DNA of 64,000 nucleotides from Acidobacteriota bacterium (lineage in GTDB: Bacteria > Acidobacteriota > Blastocatellia > Pyrinomonadales > Pyrinomonadaceae), in contig JAFAVK010000087.1 of NCBI GenBank assembly GCA_019242475.1, forward strand, positions 1 to 64,000, written 5' to 3'. Shown here piece after piece: positions 1 to 8,571 of this stretch. The notes beneath the pieces are model-generated. The model made no database searches, was not told the origin of the DNA, and saw nothing but the letters and a program-made list of their open reading frames with translations. A program made the position numbers and the translations under genes. Each line of letters opens with the position of its first letter. The stretch's first letter is position 1.

Positions 1-24
1 GGGAGCGTTTGACCTCGCATCGCT

Positions 25-303
25 CTAACGCCGCGTGCGCTTGGCTGGGAGCCTCGCGGGTAAGTCTGTCTCGTCGTCGACTAAATCTTCCATGTGTATG
101 CCCGCCAAACGTGAATACTGTAGAAGGATGAGCAGTGAAGGGTCGCGCTTGCCGGATTCAAACTCGGAGATTTTGCTCTGCGTGGCAAGCCCCTCGATGT
201 CTAACCGCCGCAGAAGCTCTGCCTGAGTCAAGTCGAGGGATAGGCGAATGTGGCGAAGCTTCTCCGCGAGACGTTGCGGCCTGACACGCGGGTTCGTGCC
301 CAT
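25..303 (-). CDS. XRE-family helix-turn-helix regulator
   Basis: A 92-residue protein made almost entirely of a Cro/C1-type helix-turn-helix (about residues 10-72), followed by an acidic stretch (EDLVDDETD) and a basic tail (KRTRR). The recognition region TQSKISEFESGKRDPS matches the usual XRE pattern of Q, S, E and G positions. It is expected to bind DNA as a dimer and to repress its own or nearby promoters. The ATG at 303 follows GGGAGG at good spacing, which supports this start. It lies upstream of, and divergent from, the receiver-like gene at 524. A 19-base palindrome at 349-367 is a plausible operator. No toxin partner is visible inside the window. Confidence 0.85.
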   Translation of the reverse strand: MGTNPRVRPQRLAEKLRHIRLSLDLTQAELLRRLDIEGLATQSKISEFESGKRDPSLLILLQYSRLAGIHMEDLVDDETDLPARLPAKRTRR

Positions 304-348
304 CAGGAGTTGCCTCCCGACGGAACGAATGACATCCGGGGCTTGTCT

Positions 349-367
349 TTATCCCAACTTGAGATAA
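349..367. promoter_or_regulatory. imperfect palindrome, candidate XRE operator
   Basis: The sequence TTATC-C-CAA-C-TTG-A-GATAA is symmetric around position 358, with one mismatched pair. It lies about 46-64 bases upstream of the XRE start codon, where an autoregulatory operator would sit. The regulator link is inferred from position only. Confidence 0.4.
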
Positions 368-523
368 GATGATGGTTGCGTAATCGTTTCGCCGTGAGTA
401 GGAACCTGCCTTGCTCAACGGCGATGCTCATCTCTCCGAGACTGAGGGTGAGCTAACGCCTCGCATCCGACCCGTTGCCTGAATTTTCAAACAGACCGCG
501 CGCATGATAGCAGAGGGCGCACC

Positions 524-904
524 GTGTTACACACCGCAATGGCCTCACACCGCATACTCTACGCCGGGGACGATGCGATCCTGCCATGGCTGCTCAGAGC
601 CGGCCTCAAGCGGCTTGATTGCTTCCTAGTGCGCACACCCGTCCCCGGCGCGCGCTCGCTGATACGGAGTGACATTGAATACTCGCTACTGCTTTTTGAC
701 AGGACGGCGGAGGGCGCGGGGTTGAAGGCTTACGCCCGCACGCTCAAACACCGCGAGCAGACGCCCGTGATGATGGTTAAAAAGTCGGGAGGCTCAGGCA
801 GGTTGCTCGACACCATCAAGCGGCGACTCCGTACAAGCAGCGTGCGTAACGTCAGGCCGCACACACACACGTTTACCACAGTGCTAACCGGGACGACTGC
901 TTGA
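524..904 (+). CDS. small receiver-like protein, probably degenerate
   Basis: A 126-residue protein whose middle resembles a response-regulator receiver fold. A beta strand RILYAGDD sits near residue 10, a strand ending LLLFD near residue 59 could hold the phospho-acceptor aspartate, and PVMMVKK near residue 85 could be the conserved lysine strand. No output domain follows. The last 25 residues are Thr/His-rich and look disordered. The GTG at 524 has AGAGGG upstream; an in-frame ATG at 539 is an alternative. It is too divergent to be sure it is phosphorylated. Confidence 0.5.
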   Translation: MLHTAMASHRILYAGDDAILPWLLRAGLKRLDCFLVRTPVPGARSLIRSDIEYSLLLFDRTAEGAGLKAYARTLKHREQTPVMMVKKSGGSGRLLDTIKRRLRTSSVRNVRPHTHTFTTVLTGTTA

Positions 905-938
905 ATCGCGCGCAGTCGCGTCTGTAAACTGGCCGCCG

Positions 939-3029
939 TTGAGCGTCACGAAGAAAATCAAACGCGCCTTGCGCGGGCGCGTCCCCGTGCGCGCGGCGGT
1001 GCTCGAGGCGGGCCGGCGCGCGGTCGTCGCCGTGCGGCTGCGGGGCGAGCGCGCGGCTTCGGCGGACGGGCAGGCGGGCGGCGGACTCGTGCGCGCGCGG
1101 CTCGCGCGGGGGTTCGAGCGGAGGAGCGAGGCCGAGCTGCTTGAGCACTTCCGCGGGCGCGAGTCGCCGCGTCTGTTCGAAGGGTTCGAAGAGGAGGGGA
1201 GTGCTTATATCTCTTCGAGGAGGGAAGAGTTTGAGGCGGAGGCGAGCGCGGTCGTCGCGCACCGTTGGCCTCTGCTCGGGTACGGCGCGCGCGAGTTGGG
1301 CGCGGAGGTGGACTGGCTGCGCGAGCCAGCGTCGGGCGTGCGCTGGCCTCTGGGTTTTCACGGGGACGTGCGGCTCGTGCGCGGCGACGGGTCGGACGTG
1401 CGCCTGCTGTGGGAGTTGAACCGGCTCGGGCACCTCCTCACTCTGGGGCGCGCGTACGCGGCGGGCGGAGGCGAAGAGCTGGCCGAAGAGTTCTTCGCGC
1501 AGTTAGAGGGCTGGGCCGGGCAGAACCCTCCGGGGCGGGGGCCGAACTGGGCCTGCGCGATGGAGGTCGCGCTGCGCGCCGTCAACCTGCTCGCGGCGTT
1601 CCGCCTGTTCAGGCGCTCGCCGGCTTTGAACGTTGAGAGGCTCGCGTCGCTGCTCGCGCTCTTCGAGGCGCACGGGAGGCACGTGCGGCGCAACCTCGAA
1701 TACTCCTACATCGCGACCAGCAATCATTACCTCTCGGACGTGGCGGGCCTGCTCTGGCTCGGGCTGCTTCTGCCCGAACTGCGCGAGGCCGAAGGGTGGC
1801 GCGAGTTCGCCTTGAGGGAGTTGCTGCGCGAGCTTGAACGTCAGGTTCTGCCCGACGGCGTGGACTGGGAGTCTTCGACCAACTACCACCGCTTCGCCGC
1901 GGAGATTTTCCTCTACTCGTTCCTGCTCTGCCGCGAGAACGGGTTTGAGGTGGGCGCGCGCGCGTGGGAGCGTGTGCGCTCGATGCTCGAATACGTGCGC
2001 GCGTACCTGCGGCCGGACGGGCGCGCGCCGCTGGTCGGCGACGCGGACGGCGGGCAGTTCCTCCCGCTCGTCCGGCGCGGCGCGGACGAGCACGCGTACA
2101 TGCTCTCGGTCGGCGCCGCCGTCTTCCGGGAGCCGCGCTTCAAGGTGCAGGCGGAGATTCCCGAAGAGGTCTTCTGGTTACTCGGGACGGAAGGCGTCCG
2201 CGCGTTCGAAGAGTTGAAGACGGCGGAGGCCGCGACATCTCAGTCGTTCAAACACGCGGGCGTGTGCGTGCTGCGCGAGGGAGACCTTTACCTGCACCTG
2301 AACGCGGGCGGCGCGGGGCTGGAGGGGCGGGGCGCGCACGGGCACAACGACGCTTTGAGCGTAGAGGTCTCGGCCTGCGGCGTGAGCTTCATCGCAGACC
2401 CGGGCACCTACGTCTACACCTCCGACCCGCGCGCGCGCCACGAGTTCCGCTCGACCGCCTATCATTCGACTGTCGAGGTCGACGGCACGGAGCAGAACAC
2501 GACGCCCGAGTCCTCGCCCTTCTTCAACGGCGCCGAGGCGCGCCCGCGCCTGCTCTCCTTCGACACGACGGACGAGAGAGACTCTGCCGCCGCGGAACAC
2601 AGAGGCTACGAACGCCTGCCCGCGGGAGCCGTGAAGCACCGCCGCTCCGTCACGTTCGACAAGCGCGAGCGCTGCTGGCTCGTCGAAGACACGTTGATCG
2701 GCGAGGGCACGCACGACTTCCGCTTCGTCTTCCACGCCGCGCCCGGACGTGAAGTGGATGTGCGGGGTAGGACGGTCGAGATTCTTGACGACGCGAAGGG
2801 CGCGCGGCTTCTCATCTCTCCGCTCGAAGGGATTGACAGTGTTACGGTCGAGGCGCGCTGGTCTTCGCGCGACTACGGCGCGAAGGGAGAGTCCTCGGCC
2901 GCGGTCTGGAAGATTAAGGCCTCCGCTCCGCTCCGCGTGCGCTGGCTGCTCCTGCCCGTCTGCGCTGGCGAAGATTATGTGACCCGGGTACAGTTGTTTA
3001 CTCGATTGAAGGCGGAGTTGAAGGCTTAA
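939..3029 (+). CDS. heparinase II/III-family polysaccharide lyase-like protein
   Basis: A 696-residue protein with the two-part layout of heparinase II/III and alginate-lyase-type proteins. An alpha-helical toroid spans about residues 130-400 (including GPNWACAMEVALRAVNLL). A beta-sandwich half from about 430 carries AHGHNDALSVEV and FIADPGTYVYTSDPRAR, typical active-site regions with a conserved His/Asn. Such genes are common in exopolysaccharide loci, where they trim or modify uronic-acid polymers. I see no clear signal peptide, which is usual for this locus-associated subgroup. The start is a TTG at 939 without a strong ribosome site, so the true N-terminus is uncertain. The asparagine synthase gene starts 3 bases after its stop, indicating an operon. 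Confidence 0.85.
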   Translation: MSVTKKIKRALRGRVPVRAAVLEAGRRAVVAVRLRGERAASADGQAGGGLVRARLARGFERRSEAELLEHFRGRESPRLFEGFEEEGSAYISSRREEFEAEASAVVAHRWPLLGYGARELGAEVDWLREPASGVRWPLGFHGDVRLVRGDGSDVRLLWELNRLGHLLTLGRAYAAGGGEELAEEFFAQLEGWAGQNPPGRGPNWACAMEVALRAVNLLAAFRLFRRSPALNVERLASLLALFEAHGRHVRRNLEYSYIATSNHYLSDVAGLLWLGLLLPELREAEGWREFALRELLRELERQVLPDGVDWESSTNYHRFAAEIFLYSFLLCRENGFEVGARAWERVRSMLEYVRAYLRPDGRAPLVGDADGGQFLPLVRRGADEHAYMLSVGAAVFREPRFKVQAEIPEEVFWLLGTEGVRAFEELKTAEAATSQSFKHAGVCVLREGDLYLHLNAGGAGLEGRGAHGHNDALSVEVSACGVSFIADPGTYVYTSDPRARHEFRSTAYHSTVEVDGTEQNTTPESSPFFNGAEARPRLLSFDTTDERDSAAAEHRGYERLPAGAVKHRRSVTFDKRERCWLVEDTLIGEGTHDFRFVFHAAPGREVDVRGRTVEILDDAKGARLLISPLEGIDSVTVEARWSSRDYGAKGESSAAVWKIKASAPLRVRWLLLPVCAGEDYVTRVQLFTRLKAELKA

Positions 3030-3032
3030 ATC

Positions 3033-4982
3033 ATGTGCGGCATCTGCGGGGTCTGGGAGTACGGTTCGGCCGAGGGGCGCGTGGAGGCGCCGCTCGTCGA
3101 GTCGATGCGCGACCGCATGCCGCACCGCGGGCCGGACGACGCAGGCGTCGAACTCTTCGACGAAGGACGTCTGGGCCTCGGCTTCCGCCGCCTCTCCATC
3201 ATCGACCTCTCGCCCGCCGGCCACCAGCCGATGCGCGGCTGCGAGGGCGAGGGCGTCTGGCTCGTCTTCAACGGAGAGATTTACAACCACGCGAAGCTGC
3301 GCGAAGGTCTCGAACAGCGCGGCCACGTCTACCGCTCGCGCACGGACAGCGAGACCATCCTCCACCTCTACGAGGAGCGCGGCCTCGACTTCGTCAAAGA
3401 GCTCGAAGGCGACTACGCCATCGCCGTCTGGGACGAGGCACGCGACCGCCTCGTGCTCGCGCGCGACCGCGTCGGCGTCAAGCCGCTCTACTACCACGCG
3501 GGCGGCGGCCGCCTCGTCTTCGCCTCCGAAATCAAAGCCATCCTCGCGCACACGGAAGTTTCGGCCGAGCTGGACGAGGAGTCGCTCGTCCACTATCTCT
3601 CCTTCCTCACGACACCGGCGCCGCGCACGCTCTTCCGAGGCGTCCATAAACTCCCGGCGGGCCACATGCTTGTCTGCGAGCGCAGCGGCGAGCTGAAGAG
3701 CATCCGCTACTGGGACGCGCTCCCGCCCGCGGCGCAGACGAACGGCGCAAAGCCGACCCGCGAAGAGGAGTACCGGGAGGAGATTCTCCGGCTGCTGCGC
3801 GAGTCGATCAAGAAACGCATGATGTCGGACGTGCCGTTCGGCGTCTTCCTCTCGGGCGGCGTGGACTCTTCGGCCAACGTGGCCTTGATGGCCGAGCAGA
3901 TGTCGCGACCCGTGGAGACCTTCACCGTCGGCCACAAGGAGCACGAGGAGCTGAACGAGCTCGAGCAGGCGCGCGACATCAGCCGCCGCTTCGGCACGAA
4001 CCACCACGAAGTCCTGGTGGGAGAGCGCGAGCTGCTCGACTTCCTGCCCGGCCTCGTCTTCCACCAGGACGAGCCCCTGGCCGACCCCGTCTGCGTGCCG
4101 CTCTACTACGTCTCGAAACTGGCGCGCGAGTCGGGGACGATTGTGGTGCAGGTCGGCGAGGGCTCGGACGAGCTCTTCAGCGGCTACGACAAGTACGTCA
4201 AGTACCTGCGACTCTACGAGCGCTTCTGGCGGCGCGCGGAACAGCTTCCGGCCTTCGCGCGCCGCGCGGCCGGCCGCATCGCACAGCCGCTCGTCGACGC
4301 CGCGACGGGCAAGGCCGAGGCGGCGGAGCTGGCGCGACGCTTCGGCGCGGGCGAGTCGCTCTTCTGGGGCGCGGCCGTCGTCTTCGACGAGACGCTCAAG
4401 GCCCGTCTGCTCTCGTCCGAGGCCCGCGCGCGCTTCGACGGCCTCTCCTCTTACGAGGTCGTCAGAGAAGACCTGGAGCGCGTCGGGCGCGAGCGGCCCG
4501 CGTCCGACTTCCTCGCGCGCATGACGTACCTTGAGCTGAAGCTGCGCCTGCCCGAGCTGCTCCTGATGCGCGTGGACAAGATGACGATGGCGACCTCGGT
4601 CGAGGCGCGCGTGCCGTTCTTAGATCATCATCTGGTCGAATACGCGATGGGCGTCCCGCGCGCTCTCAAGGTCGAGGGGAGGAGCGGCAAGCACGTCCTC
4701 AAGCGCGCGCTCGAAGAGGTTCTGCCGCGCGACGTGCTCTACCGTCGCAAGCGGGGCTTCGGCGCGCCGGTCGAGGGCTGGTTCCGCGGCCCTTCGGCGT
4801 CGGAGCTGGAGTCGCGCGTGATGAACTCGACCTTGCGCCGCCGGGGCCTGCTCGACTACAGGTTCGTCGCGCGCCTCTTCGCAGAGCACCGCCGCGGCGC
4901 GCGCGACTGGGGCTTCCACCTCTGGGCGCTCCTCAACCTCTCGCTCTGGTACGAGCGCTGGATCGATTCATCGGGTCATTGA
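3033..4982 (+). CDS. asnB: asparagine synthase (glutamine-hydrolysing), polysaccharide-locus type
   Basis: A 649-residue class II glutamine amidotransferase. Processing of Met1 exposes Cys2 (MCGICGVW) as the N-terminal nucleophile for glutamine hydrolysis, with the PHRGPDDAG loop near residue 32. The C-terminal half carries the ATP-pyrophosphatase P-loop FLSGGVDSSANVA near residue 270. In polysaccharide loci such paralogues are thought to amidate sugar acids or other carboxylates rather than only to make asparagine; that is inference from context. The last residues, IDSSGH, are encoded by one arm of a perfect 27-base inverted repeat shared with the convergent glycosyltransferase. It is one of two asnB-type genes in the locus. 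Confidence 0.93.
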   Translation: MCGICGVWEYGSAEGRVEAPLVESMRDRMPHRGPDDAGVELFDEGRLGLGFRRLSIIDLSPAGHQPMRGCEGEGVWLVFNGEIYNHAKLREGLEQRGHVYRSRTDSETILHLYEERGLDFVKELEGDYAIAVWDEARDRLVLARDRVGVKPLYYHAGGGRLVFASEIKAILAHTEVSAELDEESLVHYLSFLTTPAPRTLFRGVHKLPAGHMLVCERSGELKSIRYWDALPPAAQTNGAKPTREEEYREEILRLLRESIKKRMMSDVPFGVFLSGGVDSSANVALMAEQMSRPVETFTVGHKEHEELNELEQARDISRRFGTNHHEVLVGERELLDFLPGLVFHQDEPLADPVCVPLYYVSKLARESGTIVVQVGEGSDELFSGYDKYVKYLRLYERFWRRAEQLPAFARRAAGRIAQPLVDAATGKAEAAELARRFGAGESLFWGAAVVFDETLKARLLSSEARARFDGLSSYEVVREDLERVGRERPASDFLARMTYLELKLRLPELLLMRVDKMTMATSVEARVPFLDHHLVEYAMGVPRALKVEGRSGKHVLKRALEEVLPRDVLYRRKRGFGAPVEGWFRGPSASELESRVMNSTLRRRGLLDYRFVARLFAEHRRGARDWGFHLWALLNLSLWYERWIDSSGH

Positions 4983-5035
4983 TTCATTTGTTCATTGACG
5001 ATTTGAAGAATGAATCAATGACCCGATGAATCGAT
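4962..5035. repeat. 27-base perfect inverted repeat covering two convergent gene ends
   Basis: The arms 4962-4988 and 5009-5035 are exact reverse complements around a 20-base loop. Words such as GATTCAT, TCATTGA and GGGTCATT recur. The left arm contains the end and stop codon of the asparagine synthase; the right arm contains the end and stop codon of the minus-strand glycosyltransferase, so both proteins end in IDSSGH. It may also act as a two-way terminator. Confidence 0.9.
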
Positions 5036-6004
5036 GAACAAATCGCCGTAGCGGCGGGCGGCGCTTGTCTGTTTGCGCCGGTTGCGGCGCTGGACGAGCG
5101 TGTAGGGCGTGAGCAGCCGGAGGGCGACTTTGGCGAGCGCGGAGGCGGAGGGCGCGCCGGAGAGTCCGCGGCGGAGGTACCTGAGGGCGGCGCGCTTGTC
5201 GCCGAGGCGGAGGAGGTCTTCGGCGCCCGCGAAGTTGAGGGCGCGCCGGTAGCGTCCGAGTTGTTCCGGACTCAGTTTGAGGTGGGCGGCGGCGCTCTGC
5301 TGCGCTTCGAGCCGCGCCTCGATCATCCAGACGAAGTCGCCGCTGGTGTTCGTGCCGTGGCGGCGCCAGGCCGAGAGCACGCCGGGGTCGAAGGCGAACT
5401 CGCCGTCGGCGCTCAGCTTCAGGTAAAGCTCGTAGTCTTCGAGCCGCGCGCGCTCGTTCCAGCCGTGCCGCTCGACCGCGGCGCGACGGTGGAGGACGGT
5501 CGGACTCATCGGCGCGTAGGTCTCTTCGAGCAGCATCGCGCGCGCGTCGCCGTCCGCGTAGCGCGCCCAGTCGAGCGTGCAGTCCAACACCTCGCCGCGC
5601 CTGTCGATGAGGTACGCGTGGCCGTAGGCGAGCACGGCGCGCGGCCTCTGCTCCAACAGCCCGACGCGCGCTTCGAGGAAGTTGGGCAGCCAGAGGTCGT
5701 CCGAGCCGAGGTATGCGAAGTAAGCCCCTTCGGTCTGCTTGAGCCCCTCGTTGAGCGTGGCGCAGAGGCCGCGATTCTCGCGCGCGATCAGCTCGCAGGG
5801 GAAGGGGCAGTCCTTCAGCACGTCTTCGATGACGTGCGGCGAGCCGTCGCGCGAGCCGTCGTCGATGACGAGCAGGCGCGCGGGCGCGCGCGTCTGCGCG
5901 AAGACCGAGCGCAGCGCCGCCGCCACGTACGGCGCGTGGTTGTAGGAGGGCACGACGACCGCCACGCGCGCATCCTGAGAAGCTTTCTGTCCGTCCTTCG
6001 GCAT
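5015..6004 (-). CDS. glycosyltransferase family 2
   Basis: A 329-residue GT-A fold enzyme. The nucleotide-binding start VAVVVPSYNHAPYVAAAL is at about residues 14-31, followed by VIDDGSRDGS (about 48) and YLGSDDLW, the metal-binding Asp pair region, near 99. It would transfer a sugar from a nucleotide donor during polymer assembly at the cytoplasmic face. I chose the ATG at 6004 rather than the TTG at 6010. This ATG overlaps the start codon of the divergent gene at 6003 in a CATG. A GTG about 39 bases further in, preceded by AGGA, is an alternative start. Its C-terminus is supplied by the inverted repeat at 4962-5035. Confidence 0.9.
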   Translation of the reverse strand: MPKDGQKASQDARVAVVVPSYNHAPYVAAALRSVFAQTRAPARLLVIDDGSRDGSPHVIEDVLKDCPFPCELIARENRGLCATLNEGLKQTEGAYFAYLGSDDLWLPNFLEARVGLLEQRPRAVLAYGHAYLIDRRGEVLDCTLDWARYADGDARAMLLEETYAPMSPTVLHRRAAVERHGWNERARLEDYELYLKLSADGEFAFDPGVLSAWRRHGTNTSGDFVWMIEARLEAQQSAAAHLKLSPEQLGRYRRALNFAGAEDLLRLGDKRAALRYLRRGLSGAPSASALAKVALRLLTPYTLVQRRNRRKQTSAARRYGDLFIDSSGH

Positions 6005-7061
6005 GAGCAAAAAGGTCGTACTGCTTGGCCCCTACCCGCCGCCACACGGCGGGGTCTCGATCTACGTCAAAACCCTCTTCGAACACCTCAAGGCGCGCGG
6101 CCTGCGCCTCTGGACGTACGGCGACCGAGAGGTGCGCGGCCCGCAGGTGCGCTTCATGAAGGAGAAGCGGCGCGAACTCGTCCCCCTCATCTTGCGCGAG
6201 GGGCGCGGCGCGCGCGTCGCCGACTGCACGCACTTTCTGCTCGAATACCCGAGCGCGCTCGTGCCCGCCTGGTTGACGTTAAAGCGGCTGCTCGGCTTCG
6301 AGTGGGTCAAGATTCTGCACGACGGTTCTTTGCCTTCGCGTCACGCCGCGTTCAAGCCCGCGCGGCGCACGCTCTTCCGCCTCGCGGCGGGCGGCGTGAC
6401 GGAGTTCGTCGTCGTCTCCGAAGAGCTTGCGCGCTGGCTGCGCGAAGAGCTGAGAGTCACACAGCCCGTGTCGGTCGTCAAAAGTCTTCTGCCCGTCGCG
6501 CGCGGGGAGGGCGACGGGCTGTCCGCAGAACTCGAAGCCGCGACCGCGGATTATACGCGACGCGCGCGGCGGGTCTGCTCCGTCGGCGCTTTTCTCCCCG
6601 AGTACGGCTTCCTGCACGCGGCCCGTGCGGTCGAACGCCTCCGGCGCGAGACGGGCGAGGACGTGGGGCTCCTTCTGCTCGACGGAGACTTCGCCGCGGA
6701 CGCCGCGTACCGGGAAGAAGTCCTGCGCGGCCGCGGGTGGGTCACGGTCTTAAAGAACGTCGCGCACGCGGACGTGTTCCGGCTCATGCGCCGCTCACAC
6801 GCGTTCGTGCGCGGCTTCGGGCCGGAGAGCTACGGCCTCTCGCGGGTCGAGGCGATCTGGGCGGGGCTGCCCGTCGTGGCGACGCGCGCGGGCGAGACGC
6901 GCGGGATGCTGCTCTACGACTTCGGCGACGTGGACGAACTCGCCCGACAACTCAAGCGCGCCCTCTCCGGCGGGCACGCGCCCGCGACCGCCGAGTGGGC
7001 CGACAGGTACACGCGCGAGGCCGAAGAGAACCTGAAGGCAATTACCGCGAAGCTCTTTTGA
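6003..7061 (+). CDS. glycosyltransferase family 4
   Basis: A 352-residue GT-B enzyme. The N-terminal domain opens with VVLLGPYPPPHGGVSIYVKTL, a glycine-rich acceptor-side loop typical of GT4 proteins. The C-terminal domain has GFGPESYGLSRVEAIWAGLP, matching the family E-x7-E nucleotide-sugar site. It likely adds one residue of the polysaccharide repeat unit. The start ATG overlaps the start of the divergent GT2 gene, leaving no intergenic promoter. The 3' end overlaps the convergent membrane transferase by 20 bases (7042-7061). Confidence 0.9.
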   Translation: MSKKVVLLGPYPPPHGGVSIYVKTLFEHLKARGLRLWTYGDREVRGPQVRFMKEKRRELVPLILREGRGARVADCTHFLLEYPSALVPAWLTLKRLLGFEWVKILHDGSLPSRHAAFKPARRTLFRLAAGGVTEFVVVSEELARWLREELRVTQPVSVVKSLLPVARGEGDGLSAELEAATADYTRRARRVCSVGAFLPEYGFLHAARAVERLRRETGEDVGLLLLDGDFAADAAYREEVLRGRGWVTVLKNVAHADVFRLMRRSHAFVRGFGPESYGLSRVEAIWAGLPVVATRAGETRGMLLYDFGDVDELARQLKRALSGGHAPATAEWADRYTREAEENLKAITAKLF

Positions 7062-8427
7062 ACAACACGCTCCGCGCAGCGAGCCACGCGCGTTGGAGCG
7101 CGAAGGCTGCGACGGCGAAGAGGAGGTAGTGGACGGCGAGCACGTAGCGGTACTCGGTGTGGAGCGCCGACTGCACGCAGAGGAAGTAGAGCGGCACCGA
7201 GAGGAGCGCGGCCAACGCACGCCTCTTTCTTTGAAGCACGAGCAGCAAGAGGCCGGCGAGGTAGAGCGGCAGGAAGATCGCCGTGATGAAGAGCTTCTGC
7301 ACCCCGCGCAGGGCGAGTCCGGGCGCGCGCGCAAAGCCCTCGGAGACCGGCGCGCCCGAGGTCAGCGGCGTCCTCTCCAATCTCAACATAGAGCCCGCGC
7401 GCCGCAACATCACGGACGCGAACCAAAAGGGATTCTCCCCGACGACGGCCAGCGCGCGCCGCGTCCGACGGCGGTCGCGCTCGACGCCGTCGGGCGTGAA
7501 GAGCGCCGCCGCGTACTCCGGCCGCCCCGCCTCCTCCGCCTCCATCCGCGTCAACCCCGCGTCCGTGTCCGGCAGCCCGAACCTTTGCTCGCCGTCGTAG
7601 TCCGCGATGCCTTCGAGCAGCGTCTGCCCCGCGCCCAGGGAGACGGGGATGAAGTGTCCGTAGACGACCGCGTTCCGCAACGTCAACGGCGCGACCGCGA
7701 GCAAGGCGCCCGCGACCAGCGCCAGCGCCGCGCGCACCCGCACGCCCTCCCCGAAGAGCAGCGGCACGGCCAGGACCGCCACGAACGGCGCGAGCAGCAG
7801 CGCGTTCGCCCTCAGCCAGCAAGACAGGCCGAAGAGCACGCCCGCCCCGAGCGCCTTGAGCACGGGCCGCCCCCCGCGCGCGCGCACGAGCAGCCAGACG
7901 GCCGCGAGCAGCGGCAGCACCGCGAGCGTGTCCGGCAGAAGCATCAGGGAGTTCCAGCAGAGCTGCGGCGCGAGCGTTGCGAACGCGCCCGCGACAACGC
8001 CGACGCCGAACGTCAGCACCTCCGCCGCGATGAGGAAGACGAGCGCCGCCGCCAGCGCGTCGCACGCGGCCTGAAAAATTTGCGCCGCCGCGTCCGACTC
8101 GCCGCAAACCCCGTAGACCGCGGCGAGCACGAAAGGATATCCCGGCGGGTGCCCGAGCAGGTCTGGCTCGCTCGTCGGCGAGCCGGGGTCGTAGAAAGAG
8201 GCCGCGCCGTTCTCGCCGAGCAGCCGCGCCATGTGCCTGTAGTTCTCCGTGACCGCGGTCTGAACCTTGTCAGCCTCGAACCGCACGTCGCGCCAGCACA
8301 GGAGCCGCACGCCGAACGCCGCCGCGAAGACCAGCGCGAACGCGACGGCCCGCCGCCCCGAGCCTCGACGAAGGCCGGCTCGTGTGTGCTCTTCGGGGAC
8401 GGGCGTGCGCTGTGCGGGAGACGGCAT
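7042..8427 (-). CDS. multi-pass glycosyltransferase, GT39/ArnT-like
   Basis: A polytopic protein of about 461 residues with roughly ten hydrophobic segments. The first (AVAFALVFAAAFGVRLLCW) is followed by a periplasmic loop with DPGSPTSEPDLLGHPPGYP, the layout of polyprenyl-phosphate-dependent transferases of the PMT/ArnT/GT39 group. Those enzymes use a lipid-linked sugar on the outer face of the inner membrane. Acidic ENYRHMARLL near the first loop could carry the catalytic acid. I chose the ATG at 8427, not the TTG at 8478, because a TATAAT at 8470-8475 on this strand looks like its -10 box. The gene is convergent with, and overlaps, the GT4 at 6003. Confidence 0.75.
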   Translation of the reverse strand: MPSPAQRTPVPEEHTRAGLRRGSGRRAVAFALVFAAAFGVRLLCWRDVRFEADKVQTAVTENYRHMARLLGENGAASFYDPGSPTSEPDLLGHPPGYPFVLAAVYGVCGESDAAAQIFQAACDALAAALVFLIAAEVLTFGVGVVAGAFATLAPQLCWNSLMLLPDTLAVLPLLAAVWLLVRARGGRPVLKALGAGVLFGLSCWLRANALLLAPFVAVLAVPLLFGEGVRVRAALALVAGALLAVAPLTLRNAVVYGHFIPVSLGAGQTLLEGIADYDGEQRFGLPDTDAGLTRMEAEEAGRPEYAAALFTPDGVERDRRRTRRALAVVGENPFWFASVMLRRAGSMLRLERTPLTSGAPVSEGFARAPGLALRGVQKLFITAIFLPLYLAGLLLLVLQRKRRALAALLSVPLYFLCVQSALHTEYRYVLAVHYLLFAVAAFALQRAWLAARSVLFKRASR

Positions 8428-8469
8428 TCGGACTTTCCGCAAGGGTTCAGGGTCGGCTGTGCGGCTGCT

Positions 8470-8475
8470 ATTATA
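8470..8475 (-). promoter_or_regulatory. candidate -10 box for the GT39-like gene
   Basis: On the minus strand this reads TATAAT, a perfect housekeeping -10, about 43 bases upstream of the chosen ATG at 8427. No good -35 hexamer is visible at 16-18 bases upstream, so confidence is moderate. Confidence 0.4.
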
Positions 8476-8571
8476 CAAGCCGACGCCGAGACACGCCCTC
8501 AGAACTTATCCGCGCGCGGCGGCGTAAAGCGGGCAGTAGTCCGAACGCCGCCGTCGCCACAGGTGAAAGAG

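Noticed and set aside
2178-4064. 628-residue minus-strand ORF opposite heparinase and asnB
   Set aside because: GC-rich third-position shadow of genuine plus-strand genes with recognised catalytic motifs; its translation has the composition of antisense frames.
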